Assembly: GCF_001949145.1 (NCBI RefSeq)
Contig: NW_019091401.1
Coordinates: 191,492 to 255,491 of the forward strand
Length of the DNA: 64,000 bases
Reading direction: 5' to 3'
From: Acanthaster planci
Taxonomy: Eukaryota; Echinodermata; Asteroidea; Valvatida; Acanthasteridae
A program made the position numbers and the translations under genes. Each line of letters starts with the position of its first letter. Position 1 is the stretch's first letter. The notes under the pieces are model-generated. The model was not told where the DNA came from, made no database searches, and was given only the letters and a program-made list of their open reading frames with translations. Shown in pieces: positions 44,238 through 56,600 of the stretch.

Positions 44238-47237
44238 CTATGGCATAGGGAGGTACTTGCACTCTGGAACTTGGGGCACAGGCTCGTACTTTTTAAGACC
44301 AACTGTGAATCCGGTCAAGGTTATGTATTCCTGAACCTGCAGAAACGACAAATAAAACATCTTGTTTACAAAATAGGTTGTAGCTTATGGAATGCTGCGT
44401 ATTGCTTCGTCAAAGGTCAGAAGGATTTTATTTATGCTATAAGTTACTTCCTGAGTCATTTTTAAAATTTCTTATAACACATTGGGGATCTGTAGTCAAC
44501 AGCATTCCCATTGCTGGTTACCCCTTGTACAGACCTGCATGATAATGTGTTTTTAAAATGAAGGAAAAGCGGATGCATTTTAAATTCAAATGTGACAGAA
44601 CACAATGAAGGAGCAGGCGCAACATGCGTGGATGTCTGCTGTTACTGTGTAAGTGTGGATGAGGGGGCAAGGGGACCATCGCACCCCCACCGACTATTTT
44701 TTTAAAATCAAAGTGAAGATATTAAGTGTCTTAAATGGAGGTTGTTTTGTATAGACAAAGCCAATTTTGTTCAGGAAATTGTTTCTGAGCAGCTGCTTAA
44801 TTATAATATAGTGTGATCAGTTGATGCAAAAGTACACCTGGGACGCTGCTTACTTATTTTGCCCACCCCCCGGCCCCAAAAAAGTTTGGGTCTGGATCCG
44901 GCCTTGTTAATGCGCACAGTTCGTAGGGTCAGGCATTCATTTTGCACTTGCAATTTTCCAATCAAATGAAATCTTTCGTCAATCCGACTAATTATCACGT
45001 TCCTTCCTTAAATCAAAGTGTGCATCTATTTTCATGGACGTCGCCGGGATAAAGTAAAGCTACGGTACCGTAGCCCTGGAAGAACATCGCCAATCGTCAA
45101 TATTGACGTCAATTTGCGACCAAATTTACTAGCCACTCTTAGGTCGCGAATATTGACGCCAATATTCAAGACCAAATTCAAGACTCGGTGTGTCTCCGGT
45201 TGCAAATATTTCCCCCAATTTTTTTCCAGCAAGGTAGGTAGAGAGAGAGAGCCAGAGAGAGAGAGAGATTGCCAAAAAATGCGCGTGCGTGTGAACACTT
45301 CATTTCCACCTAGCTTGCTGAAAAAAAATCGCGGCAGTATTTGCGACCGGAGATACAACGAGCCGTGAATTCGGTCGCAACTATTGACGTCAGTATTCCC
45401 GACTGAAAAGCAAGTCGTGAATTTTGGTCGCAAATATTGACGTCAATATTGACGATCAGCGATGTCCCTCCAGGGCCACCATATAAAGCTCTTTTCGGGG
45501 AGCAAACCACAATGCAGCAATTTGACAAACCATCAGCGGTGGAAGGGGGTCGATTCCAAGTATTTCTTCGGCAAATCCCTCCTCCCGACACCCATTTTTA
45601 CTTATAGAAATGTTCCTAGCGAAGACTCACCTCAGCATCATATTTGGCATTGAATTCGACCGGATCTCGGGCCAGCACGAACAGTTGCATAGTGGCCTCT
45701 CCGTCTGTGATCAGACTGTATTCGTACTGGTTGTTGACAATGGGACCCAACTTGAACACCCAGTCTGAGCAAAATAAAGGTGATATCAAAATATAACAGC
45801 AAGGGTTACAAGGGAGACAAATTGTAGTACAGGGGAAAGAGGCCTTTCAGTTGCAATAATGTTGGATAGAACCAATTCAAACAGACGTCTATAACTGACA
45901 CTGGCTAAAAAAGACCTTTGATATAATAAAAAATACCCTTTCCCTTTTACAGAATATTACGAGTTGTACTGTTTGTAATGCCATTACCCCTCAAGGCATA
46001 TGAGTTCAAGGGTCATTTCCTCAGAGTGATAATCAACAGTTTTGGTCAGCCTCAGCCTTTCTCTTCTGTCTCCAAATTCTATAGGTCTAGGTGAGGCAAA
46101 AGGGAAGACACGTGCTCGTTCTGCCTCCTTTGGTTTTTCCCAGGCTCATGTAAAGTCATTATTTGGTTTGCCTGTTTCAAAATAGAATAGCCATTCAGTG
46201 TGTCTATATCTACGTAATAACAAATCATGAACATCCTGGTAAGTCCACATTCGCAAGAAACATTCTGAACTCACAGTCTCCGACTATTGGAACCCCTTCG
46301 AGTGACACCTTGAGTTTGCCAGGTTCCCTGACGTCAGGCACGAAGGCGTAGCCTGTAATACTGCTCTCCTGCCCTTCCAGGTTGTAGTTGTGGTTGAGAA
46401 CGCTGATGTAGGTAGCGTTAATGGCACCATCTGAGAAAGGGAGAATAGAGACAAGACACACGTTTACATGAAGTGTAATTGCTTGCAATACACGAATACA
46501 TTTCATTGCACATGGCCATTTTGCAAGGATAAAATCTGTTTTTAAGAGGAGGTCAGTAAGATTTTAAAGTTGACCACCTTTTTATCGTAATTCCACACCA
46601 ATCTTAGTATATGAAATGAAAGTTTGTCAAACTTAAATGCAACACGATTGAAATTCCACTACTTTCTGGATTTTAACGAGCGATTTCCTTGGAATTATTT
46701 TTCAAGTAGATAGAAAAGTCAGGTTGCATAAAGGTCAGTTTGTCAACCGAAAGAAAGATCAATTACGTCCGACTCGTGGTGAATAATGCAAACGATAAGC
46801 AACCCCCTCGGTACTTACAGGTGGCGGTGACGCACTGGGGATTGGGCAAGTTTGAGAAAAGGTTCGTCCATCCATTCGTGTACATCTGTCAGCAAATAGG
46901 AATAAATTTGAATAAGCAAGGAAGGACTCAACACTGCTTTCGTGCGCAATGCTCTCCTAGCGTCATTAAATAAAAAACAAAATGTATATAGAATAAGCAA
47001 AGATTTCTAAATCCAACACCGTTGCTTAAACTGTGCTTCACAGACCAAGCCAACAAACAGGAGAGCAATGTCGACCATACTCTCGCCATCAAGTAAGTTT
47101 TTCCATTGACCATGAGCACGCACAGAACGTTTTACCTGATACCACCGCCCGAGGTACATGGCGGGATCCAGCTCTGGAACGGTTCCCAATGCACTGCTAC
47201 TGGTCACAAAGACCGCCAAGATGACCAAACTCAACAT
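44238..47237 (-). CDS. Secreted lipocalin 3, with an extra intron
   Basis: Five exons on the minus strand: 47136-47237, 46819-46885, 46275-46430, 45631-45764, 44238-44336; 185 residues. The start Met opens a signal peptide (MLSLVILAVFVTSSSALG); MYLGRWYQ (27-34) is the GxW block, joined to MYTNGWTNLF in exon 2. FVPDVREPGKLKVSLEG, YWVFKLGP and LFVLARDP follow. Its sisters encode the rest in one exon, but here a phase-0 intron (44337-45630) interrupts after NAKYDAE; the last exon gives VQEYITLTGFTVGLKKY and ends ECKYLPMP, matching the sister C termini. The inserted intron contains a long foldback (45073-45476). Divergent from lipocalin 4 across 2.1 kb, with a TATAAAAG box about 100 bp upstream. 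Function is as for the family: an extracellular hydrophobic-ligand carrier. Confidence 0.87.
45073..45476. repeat. Foldback element rich in TGACGTCA octamers
   Basis: 45073-45237 is the imperfect reverse complement of 45308-45476, separated by a GA-rich centre (about 45241-45269). TGACGTCA, the CREB/ATF site, is perfect at 45104-45111, 45385-45392 and 45438-45445, with near copies (TGACGCCA) between. A perfect 16-bp palindrome, GCTACGGTACCGTAGC, abuts the left end at 45059-45074. It lies in the extra intron of lipocalin 3. Confidence 0.8.
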
Positions 47238-47334
47238 GGCTGATGTGATGTGTCTTGGAGGCAAAGCTACCGTGAAATAATTCGAGGTGGAATTTCTCGC
47301 TTCAATTTAACGATTTAGGTTAGAGTTTGGTCCA

Positions 47335-47342
47335 CTTTTATA
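47335..47342 (-). promoter_or_regulatory. TATA box of lipocalin 3
   Basis: TATAAAAG on the minus strand, about 100 bp upstream of the start codon at 47237. Spacing fits a short 5' UTR. Confidence 0.55.
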
Positions 47343-49276
47343 GACTCTTGGTAAACTACGATGTCTTAATTCGCGTAATCTTATTACAGATAATGAGGAC
47401 TCTGGTATTAATAGCTTTGTTTATGCCTAACACAAACCAACTAACGTAAACCACCCATTTTGTCAAGATTGGACGAGGTTTCATATGGTTCATTAGGCTA
47501 AAAATTATACCAAATAAATTTGTCTGATTCCAAGGAATTTTCTTCCCACCCCATCATCTTACACACACACTCATAAAATAAAATGAACAGACACTTGGAA
47601 CAAGGTTTTAATTCTTGGTGGCCATATATCAGTCAGTGTTTGGGTCACATTGCACCACCTCACCCTGCACGTGAATCAAACGTCGCTATCACCGCAACGT
47701 GGTTTTAATTTGCGATAAAGCCCAGTTACGAAACGAAATTCGATGAGAATTCGCCATATGATATTTACAAAGTTAAAAGGACTTCCTTTTCATGCAGAAT
47801 GGGATCAGATGATCTCATTGGCTACGGGATATGTGACAAGTAAAAATATCCTTTGAGATTAGCCAAGAAATTACCCAGCATGTAAACTCTGGAAGACACA
47901 TTTCCTCCATCCCAGACCAAGAAAAGAAAGTTGACAGGATTCGCTCGTCCCCATTGCTCTTACAGTCGCTGGTAAGGGAAAATGTCGCAGATCCCGACGC
48001 ACTAAGTGTTTGTCCTGTCTTATAACGCGTGGCTCATGCGTCCTGCGAATAGGGAAGTTTTGACTTGAGTTATTGCTCGACAAAATTAAGTCATGCATTT
48101 GTCCTTCTTAGAGCTCTGTTGGGTGGTTAGGGCGAGCGGAGTCGACAATATGGATATCCTGTGCACTGAGTATGAGGAATCAGACGGGGTGGGGCTGACA
48201 TGACTAGTTTAATTAAATGCAGACGCACGTCAACCAAACCAACATCATGGAACATCCTGGAACGTCATAGCGTAACTACGGGGTCACGTCCCCTATAGCG
48301 GAAGTTCGTTCCCTGGGTCCCCCCTACCCCACCCTGTTTGAGATTCGAAAATGTGCGAAGCCTATGAACAATTAAGACACTGCTGATTTGCTTCAAGTTC
48401 CCCTTAACTTATGTACACCCTGGTGCCCCCAAGCAATTTTACCCAAGAAACGCCACTGGCGTTACATTTTTGTGCATGTAACGTTGTGGGAGGAAGGCTA
48501 ACGGGCCTGAAGAGGAAAATCCGGGGGGGGGGAGCTTGGGCCCCCTGACTTTAATAATTCCTTCTGGATCGGCCTCTGTTCTGATTCTGCATACTCTGAA
48601 TTGCGTAATATGCCACCGTCCAGATCCCTAACAATTGCATTTCTGACTGTTTTTGGTCAGGTTCACTTTTAACACGAACCTTTAGCCTCAATACATAACA
48701 TAATCTAAAAATCTTCAGATAGTTCCTCTATTTCCAATTGAACATTGGAACTTTTCTGAAATTCAGGCCCCCATGTTTTAACTTAATGTGCTGTAAGATC
48801 TATCCAGGCACATCCCTAAATCACACCTGAAACACATAGGTGTCGACAGAAATTGTTATTACTAACATGATGGAAACTCCTCATCTGCAGCTTTGATTGA
48901 GCTAACAGGCTACAATTTCTGACGTGCTGCTATTTAAAATTTTGCAAGTTTGCATATCTGATAAGCCAAGTTATCAGTGGTCGGAAGTGCATGGTGTTAC
49001 ATGCAATCGTACTGCAAGGGGGTTGACTATTCAATTTTGGCTCTGCAGGACAAGCATCCTATAGTCATTACACAGTCACTGAAAACAAATGATTTTAATC
49101 ATTACAACACACGAATTGTTCTTTGGTTTCGTTTTCCAGCAACTATCTCTGCAAGCTTAATTCAAATTAAGTGGACGCACCCAAGAATTAATCCAGACCA
49201 CCTTTATCGAATACCACAGTGCCCCTTGGACTCTTAATCCATTCATCATGCAGAAACATTGCACATGAATTATCAG

Positions 49277-49283
49277 TATAAAG
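49277..49283 (+). promoter_or_regulatory. TATA box of lipocalin 4
   Basis: TATAAAG 74-80 bp upstream of the start codon at 49357, leaving room for a transcription start and a 5' UTR of roughly 50 bp. Confidence 0.6.
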
Positions 49284-49356
49284 TCCACTCCAAATCACAA
49301 CCGAAGGGTGTCCAGTGTGGCAAACATCTCAACGGAATTAGTCAACTCGGTAAAAG

Positions 49357-51554
49357 ATGGATACAAAGATGTTAGTTTATTCTCTGTTTTTGGCAGTGTG
49401 TCTTGTCTCGGGAGTGCGTGCCTTGGACACGATCAAAGACGTAAAAGTTGATCTCTACACCGGCAGATGGTACCAGGTAAGGCGACTTTAAACAATCGGC
49501 CCCTTCTTCGAGTGCTTTGTCACTAGGGTCTGCTCTTTCTACGTCGCATTCTTATTTTTGCCCACAATGGTAAAACAATGGCTGACTGTCAGTACAAAAT
49601 CCAAAGAATAATTCAGCAAATATATTAAAGCCTCCAGCAGCTACCACAACCCCAATTCGTGAACTTAACAGTGAGCACAGTGGACACCCCTCTTTAAAAG
49701 CAATATCAAAAATGTAGTTTAAGGTGACACCGACCAAGGGTGATATTTCTGTGAACTTTACTTGGCCGCCCATACAAGTGGTAAGCAATTTAAGTGCGAT
49801 CTATAATCAGCTTTTCTTTTCTTTTTTCAAAACACTGTGTTTTATGTAACCTTTTATAAGATAAATAAGGCTATTACTGTACAGTCTCATCCCTCCGTCA
49901 ATTCTACAAACCAGACATAATCTCTTCATTGGCGACTCTTTTTTCAAAATAGTCAATATAGGCTTAATCTTCCAGTGATTGTTAATTGCAGGTGTACGGC
50001 AATTTCTGGTCGAATTTATTCGCTGATTCTCAACAGGCAGAGTGCACAACGGCAACGTGTAAGCAATTGTGGCAAAATTATTGTGTATATAATAATGAAT
50101 TGAATCTACTTATCTCCGGTTACTAAAACACAATCCCAGCTCCATCCGATGAATAAAGTTAACGTATTACGAATTAACGTAATATTCGACGAACCAATAG
50201 AAGACTTGACTCCAGAGAGCAAACCTCGTCGAACTAGTTGAATAAACAGAAACATTTAAGCAATTCTAGAAATTTTTGAATAACGTTTACTTGATGTTCT
50301 GCATTGCAAATTCAGATAACAAAATTAACGAAACCTACGTGACCGTGTTCAACAACTACAAGACCCGGGATGGCGTTGAGGATTCAATCAACGGTTATGC
50401 CTACATTCCAGACCCGTCTGATCCTGGGAAACTGCTGGTAGCGCTAGATGGTGTCCTCATCAATAGCCCGTGTAAGATATTCTGTATAATGAATGCATTT
50501 ATAGACGTGATGATGCCATCTGTTAATTTTCATAGGCTGTCTACAAACAATGTTCGAAAAGGGAGGATAAAAAAATTCAATGACTGTTTAGTGCGATGGG
50601 GTCCTAAAACCTGGACACAAAATGGTTTTAAAGGCAATTTATGAATTGTATGCACATCAGTCATTAAATTATTTGACATTTTCCAATAAAGTGAGGTTAG
50701 CACTGTACAGCTATTTTGCATCCGACAACTTTGCGGCTACGGACAAGGGAATATATGAGCGATCTAAACCCCTGGGTCTTTAAGTTGAAATCGTATCAAC
50801 CACTTGCGAATCCAGCTAGGTAATCAAGTAGTGTAAGAGAGGGGGACACGCCCTTCCGGGCCACGCTCGATACGAGTGCCGTTACATCCCCTACTATTTC
50901 CCGCTTGCAGATTCAAAGTGATCCCTGCGATAGTGCGTCACTTTTTAGAGGCAACACAAGCAGTTGCTCCAAAGTCGCTCGCCGCTGTCCGCCCCGAGCT
51001 GACCAGTTACGCGTACTCAACGAGCTCCGCGTCAAACGCGCATATACTCGCGCGCCTAATGGTACGCCTATGCTGTGAGTACCACAAAACAGGCCCTCTT
51101 TTGTTCCGGTCGGAGTGGATTGATAGGGGTGTTCCTTGCGCGCCAACACGTTCGGAGTACGGTAGTACACGTTCGCAGATCGCGGACACAGGAAAGTGTG
51201 CGAAACTATATACTGCACACAACAGTAATTCAAGAAATTGGTGGCCACATTGCCATCTGCCTGCGCAAAGGAGATACTTTTTACTGCACTTTTTTCATCA
51301 TTTTGCTGATTCTTTAATTTTCAGACTGGATCATCAAACTGGGACCGGTAGTTAACGGACAGTACACCTACTCTGTTGTCTCAGACAGCCCGGCGCTCAG
51401 TCTCTTTGTACTTGTCCGTGACGTCCAAAACTACTACAGCCTATACGATAATGAGATGTTGGAATACCTTGAACTGACCGGATTCAATGGAATCAGCACG
51501 TCACCTATTCAGGTATATCAAGGGGACGATTGTGAATATCCTAAACTTGACTGA
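49357..51554 (+). CDS. Secreted lipocalin 4 (ApoD/Blc-like)
   Basis: Four exons: 49357-49476, 49992-50058, 50316-50471, 51325-51554; 190 residues. A signal peptide (KMLVYSLFLAVCLVSGVRA) follows the start; LYTGRWYQ (33-40) is the GxW block. Exon 2 gives VYGNFWSNLFADSQQAEC, exon 3 YIPDPSDPGKLLVALDG, and exon 4 YWIIKLGP, LFVLVRDV and the C-terminal cysteine in DDCEYPKLD. The third exon is 156 bp, as in lipocalin 3, and the segment LEYLELTGFN corresponds to its QEYITLTGFT, so lipocalins 3 and 4 are probably the closest pair. There is no intron at the site of the extra lipocalin 3 intron. Only this copy is on the plus strand. Expected to be secreted and to carry a hydrophobic ligand. Confidence 0.93.
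50840..51200. other. CpG-dense island in lipocalin 4 intron 3
   Basis: A block much richer in CG dinucleotides than the flanking AT-rich intron (many CGCG, GCGC and TCGC steps). Open frames exist on both strands without family motifs. It could be a young insertion or a regulatory element; I cannot decide. Confidence 0.4.
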
Positions 51555-53619
51555 GGGTGAACAACTTGAGCCCAGTCATTATGGCACGAGGAATGCGGAG
51601 AAGGGAATGTGACGCGCATGAATTTAAAATGAAATAGTAAATTGTAAAATAAATGGAAGAAACAGAGCTTGGAAAGTCAATTCCATGTAAACGGGTTAAT
51701 CAACAGTCTACCACCAAAATAGTTCAGAACTACCTCGGTAAGAAAATAAAGGGAGGGACTCGCTGTAGGATTATCTAACCAAAGAATAAGTGCACTCAAA
51801 GGTTGCTCGCACTGGGGTAGGAAGGCAGGCAAGTTACGTATATCACTGGTTGGAGACCTGTCCGAAATTCATCAGAAATTTGAGAAAGAATATACACAAG
51901 GTCTGGCTGTGTCTAACGAACCCATGTTCTTTACGGAGGATTAAATTGTTATTTGGAAAAAAATAAAGGGTGTCACTTATTCCGATGAAAAATATGAAAC
52001 CAGAACAAAAGCTGTGGAGGGGAACCGTGTTTAAAAAATTGTACTGTTTCAACTAATTTTTATTTTTTGCATCTAAATGTCCTAACCTCGATTAGAATTT
52101 TGAAAGAGATTATACATACATGTAGAATGGACTGGACTACAGGTGTTCACTTAATTGGACAGTGTGTTGCAAAATTTACCACAACTACAGACTGTCAACC
52201 ATGTCAGCCAAAATAAGTTTGATACTACATTTTACTACATCTTTGTGTATTTGGATTTCTGCCATTCTACACTTTATTGCAACTTTTTTCAATAAGTATA
52301 AACCTGAAAATTTCTAAAATTTAGTCAGTCATCGATGCTACGGTTTCACAATACAAAAATAATTCTTGTTTTTCATAACAACTAACAGCTCAATTTTCTT
52401 GAAATATCACACTCTTGGACACTCAATATACATAGAATAAACTAAACATTATACGTACTTGATCTACAAAGGAATATGATCAATTTAAGGACTTTTACTT
52501 AAAAAACCTGAAACATTGTGCACTGAATTTGTATCCGTCATTTCCTGCAAGCTTACAAATATTTCATGATCTGCTAAGAAACGTGAACAGGTAGCATTTA
52601 TTTAGAACTGAATTCATATAAGCAAATACTAAAGTAAGAACTAAACTCTCATTACAAATCATTAATGAATAAACTTTTATTCGGATGTTCATCTGATATT
52701 TCTTTTGATACTAGCAAAACTGTTGACTTGAAAAAAATACACATCCAAAAATATTCAACAATGTTCAAATATCCTTTCCCTGGCAAAAATGGTCATGTTT
52801 GAAAAAATCACACACTCACTCGATTTGCAGTTTTCAACTAAAGAAATTCTAATTCACATTAAATTTAATAACAGAAATTCGTATTGACGAATCAATAAAT
52901 GAACTGTAATTTTAACAAAGTTGACTTATATTGCTTTCAGAAAAGAAAAGTTGTCAGTTCAAATATATCATTCTTTTTTTCTCAGCAAAAGAGGGCATGT
53001 TTGGAAGAATTTAAACACACTTAACAGATTTGCAGCTTTCAATGGTAAAAAGGGTGTTGGGGCAGATACTAGGTTTGCCCAAATAAATGTTGAAATCTTA
53101 AAATGAGAAGAATACATTGATACCAAAAGCTGTAAAATACAGAGAGTTGTGTGGATAAATCAAGTAAACAAGTTTTCTCATGCTTGTTTTCACAGAGCAC
53201 ACCAGTGCTGAGCTATAAATTTGACATACAACAATGTTTGACACCCCTGTGCTTGTTTGGATTTGATGAAACGACTTCAGTGACATTGGAACCCTTTTGC
53301 TGGGTTGGGTCCATCACCGCATGAACTGATCGACAACTTCTTAGGGCAACCCCTGTGCAACAAGTTCACAACCCTCCATCCAGATACTTCGCTACCATAC
53401 ATATTCTTTTAAAGAAGCAGTAGCTATTCATTGTATATAGTTTTGCAACCAAATCTGGTCTTGATGAGAAAGGTAAGAGATTATCTAGGAAATTCCCTTA
53501 TTATTATAGCAGTAAGTTCAAAACAGTGCATTTTTCATTATGCTGCCAAGGAAAGACCGCACAAACCTGGTGCTTATCCAAAACAGAACCACATTCTTTG
53601 TCCTGATTTTGTTTACATG
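51555..53619. other. Convergent intergenic region, lipocalin 4 and PH-START gene
   Basis: Very AT-rich, with no gene seen. A minus-strand AATAAA at 52676-52681 could serve the PH-START gene, but its distance from the stop (about 940 bp) leaves this open. Confidence 0.45.
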
Positions 53620-56600
53620 TCAGACATCCACTATCTTGACATAGCTGTAGATGTGCTCGGTCAGGTTTTGGAAGAACGCCCGCATGCCATGCACAAGCAG
53701 CCCTGACTTGTAGGCTCCCTTCAGCATTGGCTGCAGTGACCCTTGCAGATTGATCTGACCCAGCAAAGTTAGGTGGGTGACCTCTGACCTCCCTGCCCTG
53801 CATGGTGGAAGGAGCCCGTCCTCATCCTCGCTGGCACTGTCTTCCTCTGTGTCAGGAGGGGGATTGGTCGACAAGCTGGCTTGTGGGTTCTGTTGTGGTT
53901 TGATGATGCAACCAGACAAGCCCATATTGCAGGAGACAGCACCCTGATGAATGCAAGTGAATGAATTTAATACTTAAGTTGGGACTTCAAATTAGTGTTG
54001 AAAGTGACACGTTGTGGACCATCGCAAGACCCCAAAAGACCCCCAGTCTGAAATCAAGTCACCAACTATTCATATGAACTGCAACAAAAAGATTCCTTTG
54101 TAGTTGTTCACCCTGTTACTTGTGACTGTTCTTGTGTCGGGTCATATCTCCTTGAGTGCCTGTGGCTCTAATCAAATGATTTTTTGTTCCAGCTCAGCGA
54201 TCCTGAAACTATTAACTTTTTATAAATTCCAAATGCATGTGCATCAACCCTAGGAAATCTTGAAAGAATAAGCCTACCTGTTTCTTTTGACTGTCTGGAT
54301 GGTGGACAGATGTGATGAGTATCCCACAGGATTCACCTTGGGTCAGTTGTAGGGGCACGAACATCTGCAGAAGGGTCATTCGGCGGGGACTGGTGTTGGG
54401 CAGGACCTTGATCTCCTTGTAACAGTCCATGATGGTACCCCTTGGTGGAATCGTGAACTCTTCCAGCACATCATCTGCACCTCTGAATGGGAAATCCAGC
54501 TGTGGGGGAGGGGAGGGAAATCAGTGGGTTTGAAGCGCAATTCATAAATACCTCAGACAGTCGCCTAATTCACAACGTGCAACTTGACCATGTAATAACA
54601 TTTGATAATGTCCGCCGAGAAATGATAATGCCTGCTACATAAATCATATGCTGGCTTTTTGCATGGGCAGCTGAATTTGCTCATTTCAACAGGTCTAATG
54701 CTTAGACACTTCCACATTAAATTGAACCCATTCGATTAAATACCAAAACACAGTAACTGCAGGTTTAAATGATGAAATAAGTGGATCACAGGTTGATTTG
54801 ACATACTTTCCCACCAGGGCGTATGGCTCTCTGTATGAAGCTGTAGACATGCCTGCACCTGGCATTTATCACACCCTCGACCTAGAAAAAAAAAGAAAAA
54901 TACAGTGCCATCTTGGTAAAGTTCCCAGATACTAGCTCTATGGAAATTCTGAACACAGAGTCAGCAGACGATGGGCACCACACTATGTTGTATGCCTACA
55001 GAAAAAAAATTCATTCCACAAAATCCAGTTATGAAAGTAAATCTTGAACTCTCTGTTTCTCTTTAAGTTTAAAAGTACCGAAAAAATTACATAAACAGAT
55101 TCATGTGTGTTTCTTCTACATCATAAGGCCAAAGGTCAGTGTTTCCAATATCTTGTACATTAACATGCAGCTCTTCATGAATAGCATGCACATGTTAAAG
55201 AAAAGTAGGATATCATTTCGTACTTTTCATCTTATTGCCAGTATGTCAAATGATATTTGTTGACCTCTTGAGGTGTTGAACATGGGTTCATGACTCCCCT
55301 TGCATGACACCCTTTGCTTTGCCTTAGCTGATGTAAACCTATGGTTTAAAAAACACCATGCTCACATCACAATTGTTAAACTGTACCACACTTTAGCCAT
55401 GATGAGAGAAAAATCCAAGTTATGGAGTGTGGATTGACACCAGTCCACACTGTGCCATGGGTGAGATATCTGAGCCATTTAAGGGTCAAGTAATCCTCAC
55501 CTTGACCACAGCAAGTGGCAGATCACTGAAACTCATTCTGCTGACTGTCACACCATCTTTGGTGTCTGTTTTCTTCCAATTTTTGCCAACTGCCAAGGCC
55601 AACAGGTTGTTCCACTGCTGCTCAAATCAAAATGAGGGAATGAGGTGTGATAGACTGGTTTTATTCTTTAATTAACAAAAAAGGTGGGAGAATGATGATA
55701 GAGATCTGAGGTTATGGTTTGTTGACAGATCTGAGGTTATGGTTTGTTGACAGATCTGAGGTTATGGTTTGTTGACAGATCTGAGGTTATGGTTTGTTGA
55801 CAGATCTGAGGTTATGGTTTGTTGACAGATCTGAGGTTATGGTTCGTTGACTGATCTGAGGTTATGGTTTGTTGACTGATCTGAGGTTATGGTTTGTTGA
55901 TAGACCTGAGGTTATGATTCGTTGACTGATCTGAGGTTATGGTTCGTTGACAGATCTGAGGTTATGGTTTGTTGACAGATCTGAGGTTATGNTCCTAATT
56001 CACAACGTGCAACTTGACCATGTAATAACATTTGATAATGTCCGCCGAGAAATGATAATGCCTGCTACATAAATCATATGCTGGCTTTTTGCATGGGCAG
56101 CTGAATTACAGAACTTGCTCATTTCAACAGGTTTAATGCTTAGACACTTCCACATTAAATTGAACCCATTCGATTAAATACCAAAACACAGTAACTGCAA
56201 ATGATCTCTGGAGGTTTAAATGATGAAATAAGTGGATCACAGGTTGATTTGACATACTTTCCCACCAGGGCGTATGGCTCTCTGTATGAAGCTGTAGACA
56301 TGCCTGCACCTGGCATTTATCACACCCTCAACCTAGAAAAAAAAAGGAAAAATACAGTGCCATCTTGGTAAAGTTCCCAGATACTAGCTCTATGGAAATT
56401 CTGAACACAGAGTCAGCAGACGATGGGCACCACACTATGTTGTATGTGTAGCCTACAGAAAAAAACATTTCATTCCACAAAATCCAGTTATGAAAGTAAA
56501 TCTTGAACTCTCTGTTTCTCTTTAAATTTAAAAGTACCGAAAAAATTACATAAACAGATGCATGTGTGTTTCTTCTACATCATAAGGCCAAAGGTCAGTG

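Larger units (their letters stand above)
47238..49356. other. Divergent intergenic region of lipocalins 3 and 4
   Basis: The two genes point away from each other across 2.1 kb. Each has a TATA box about 80-100 bp before its start codon (listed separately). The middle holds no gene. Confidence 0.55.

Noticed and set aside
50876-51355. 159-codon plus-strand frame in lipocalin 4 intron 3
   Set aside because: It runs out of phase through the start of lipocalin exon 4 and has no recognisable domain; openness reflects CpG-rich composition.
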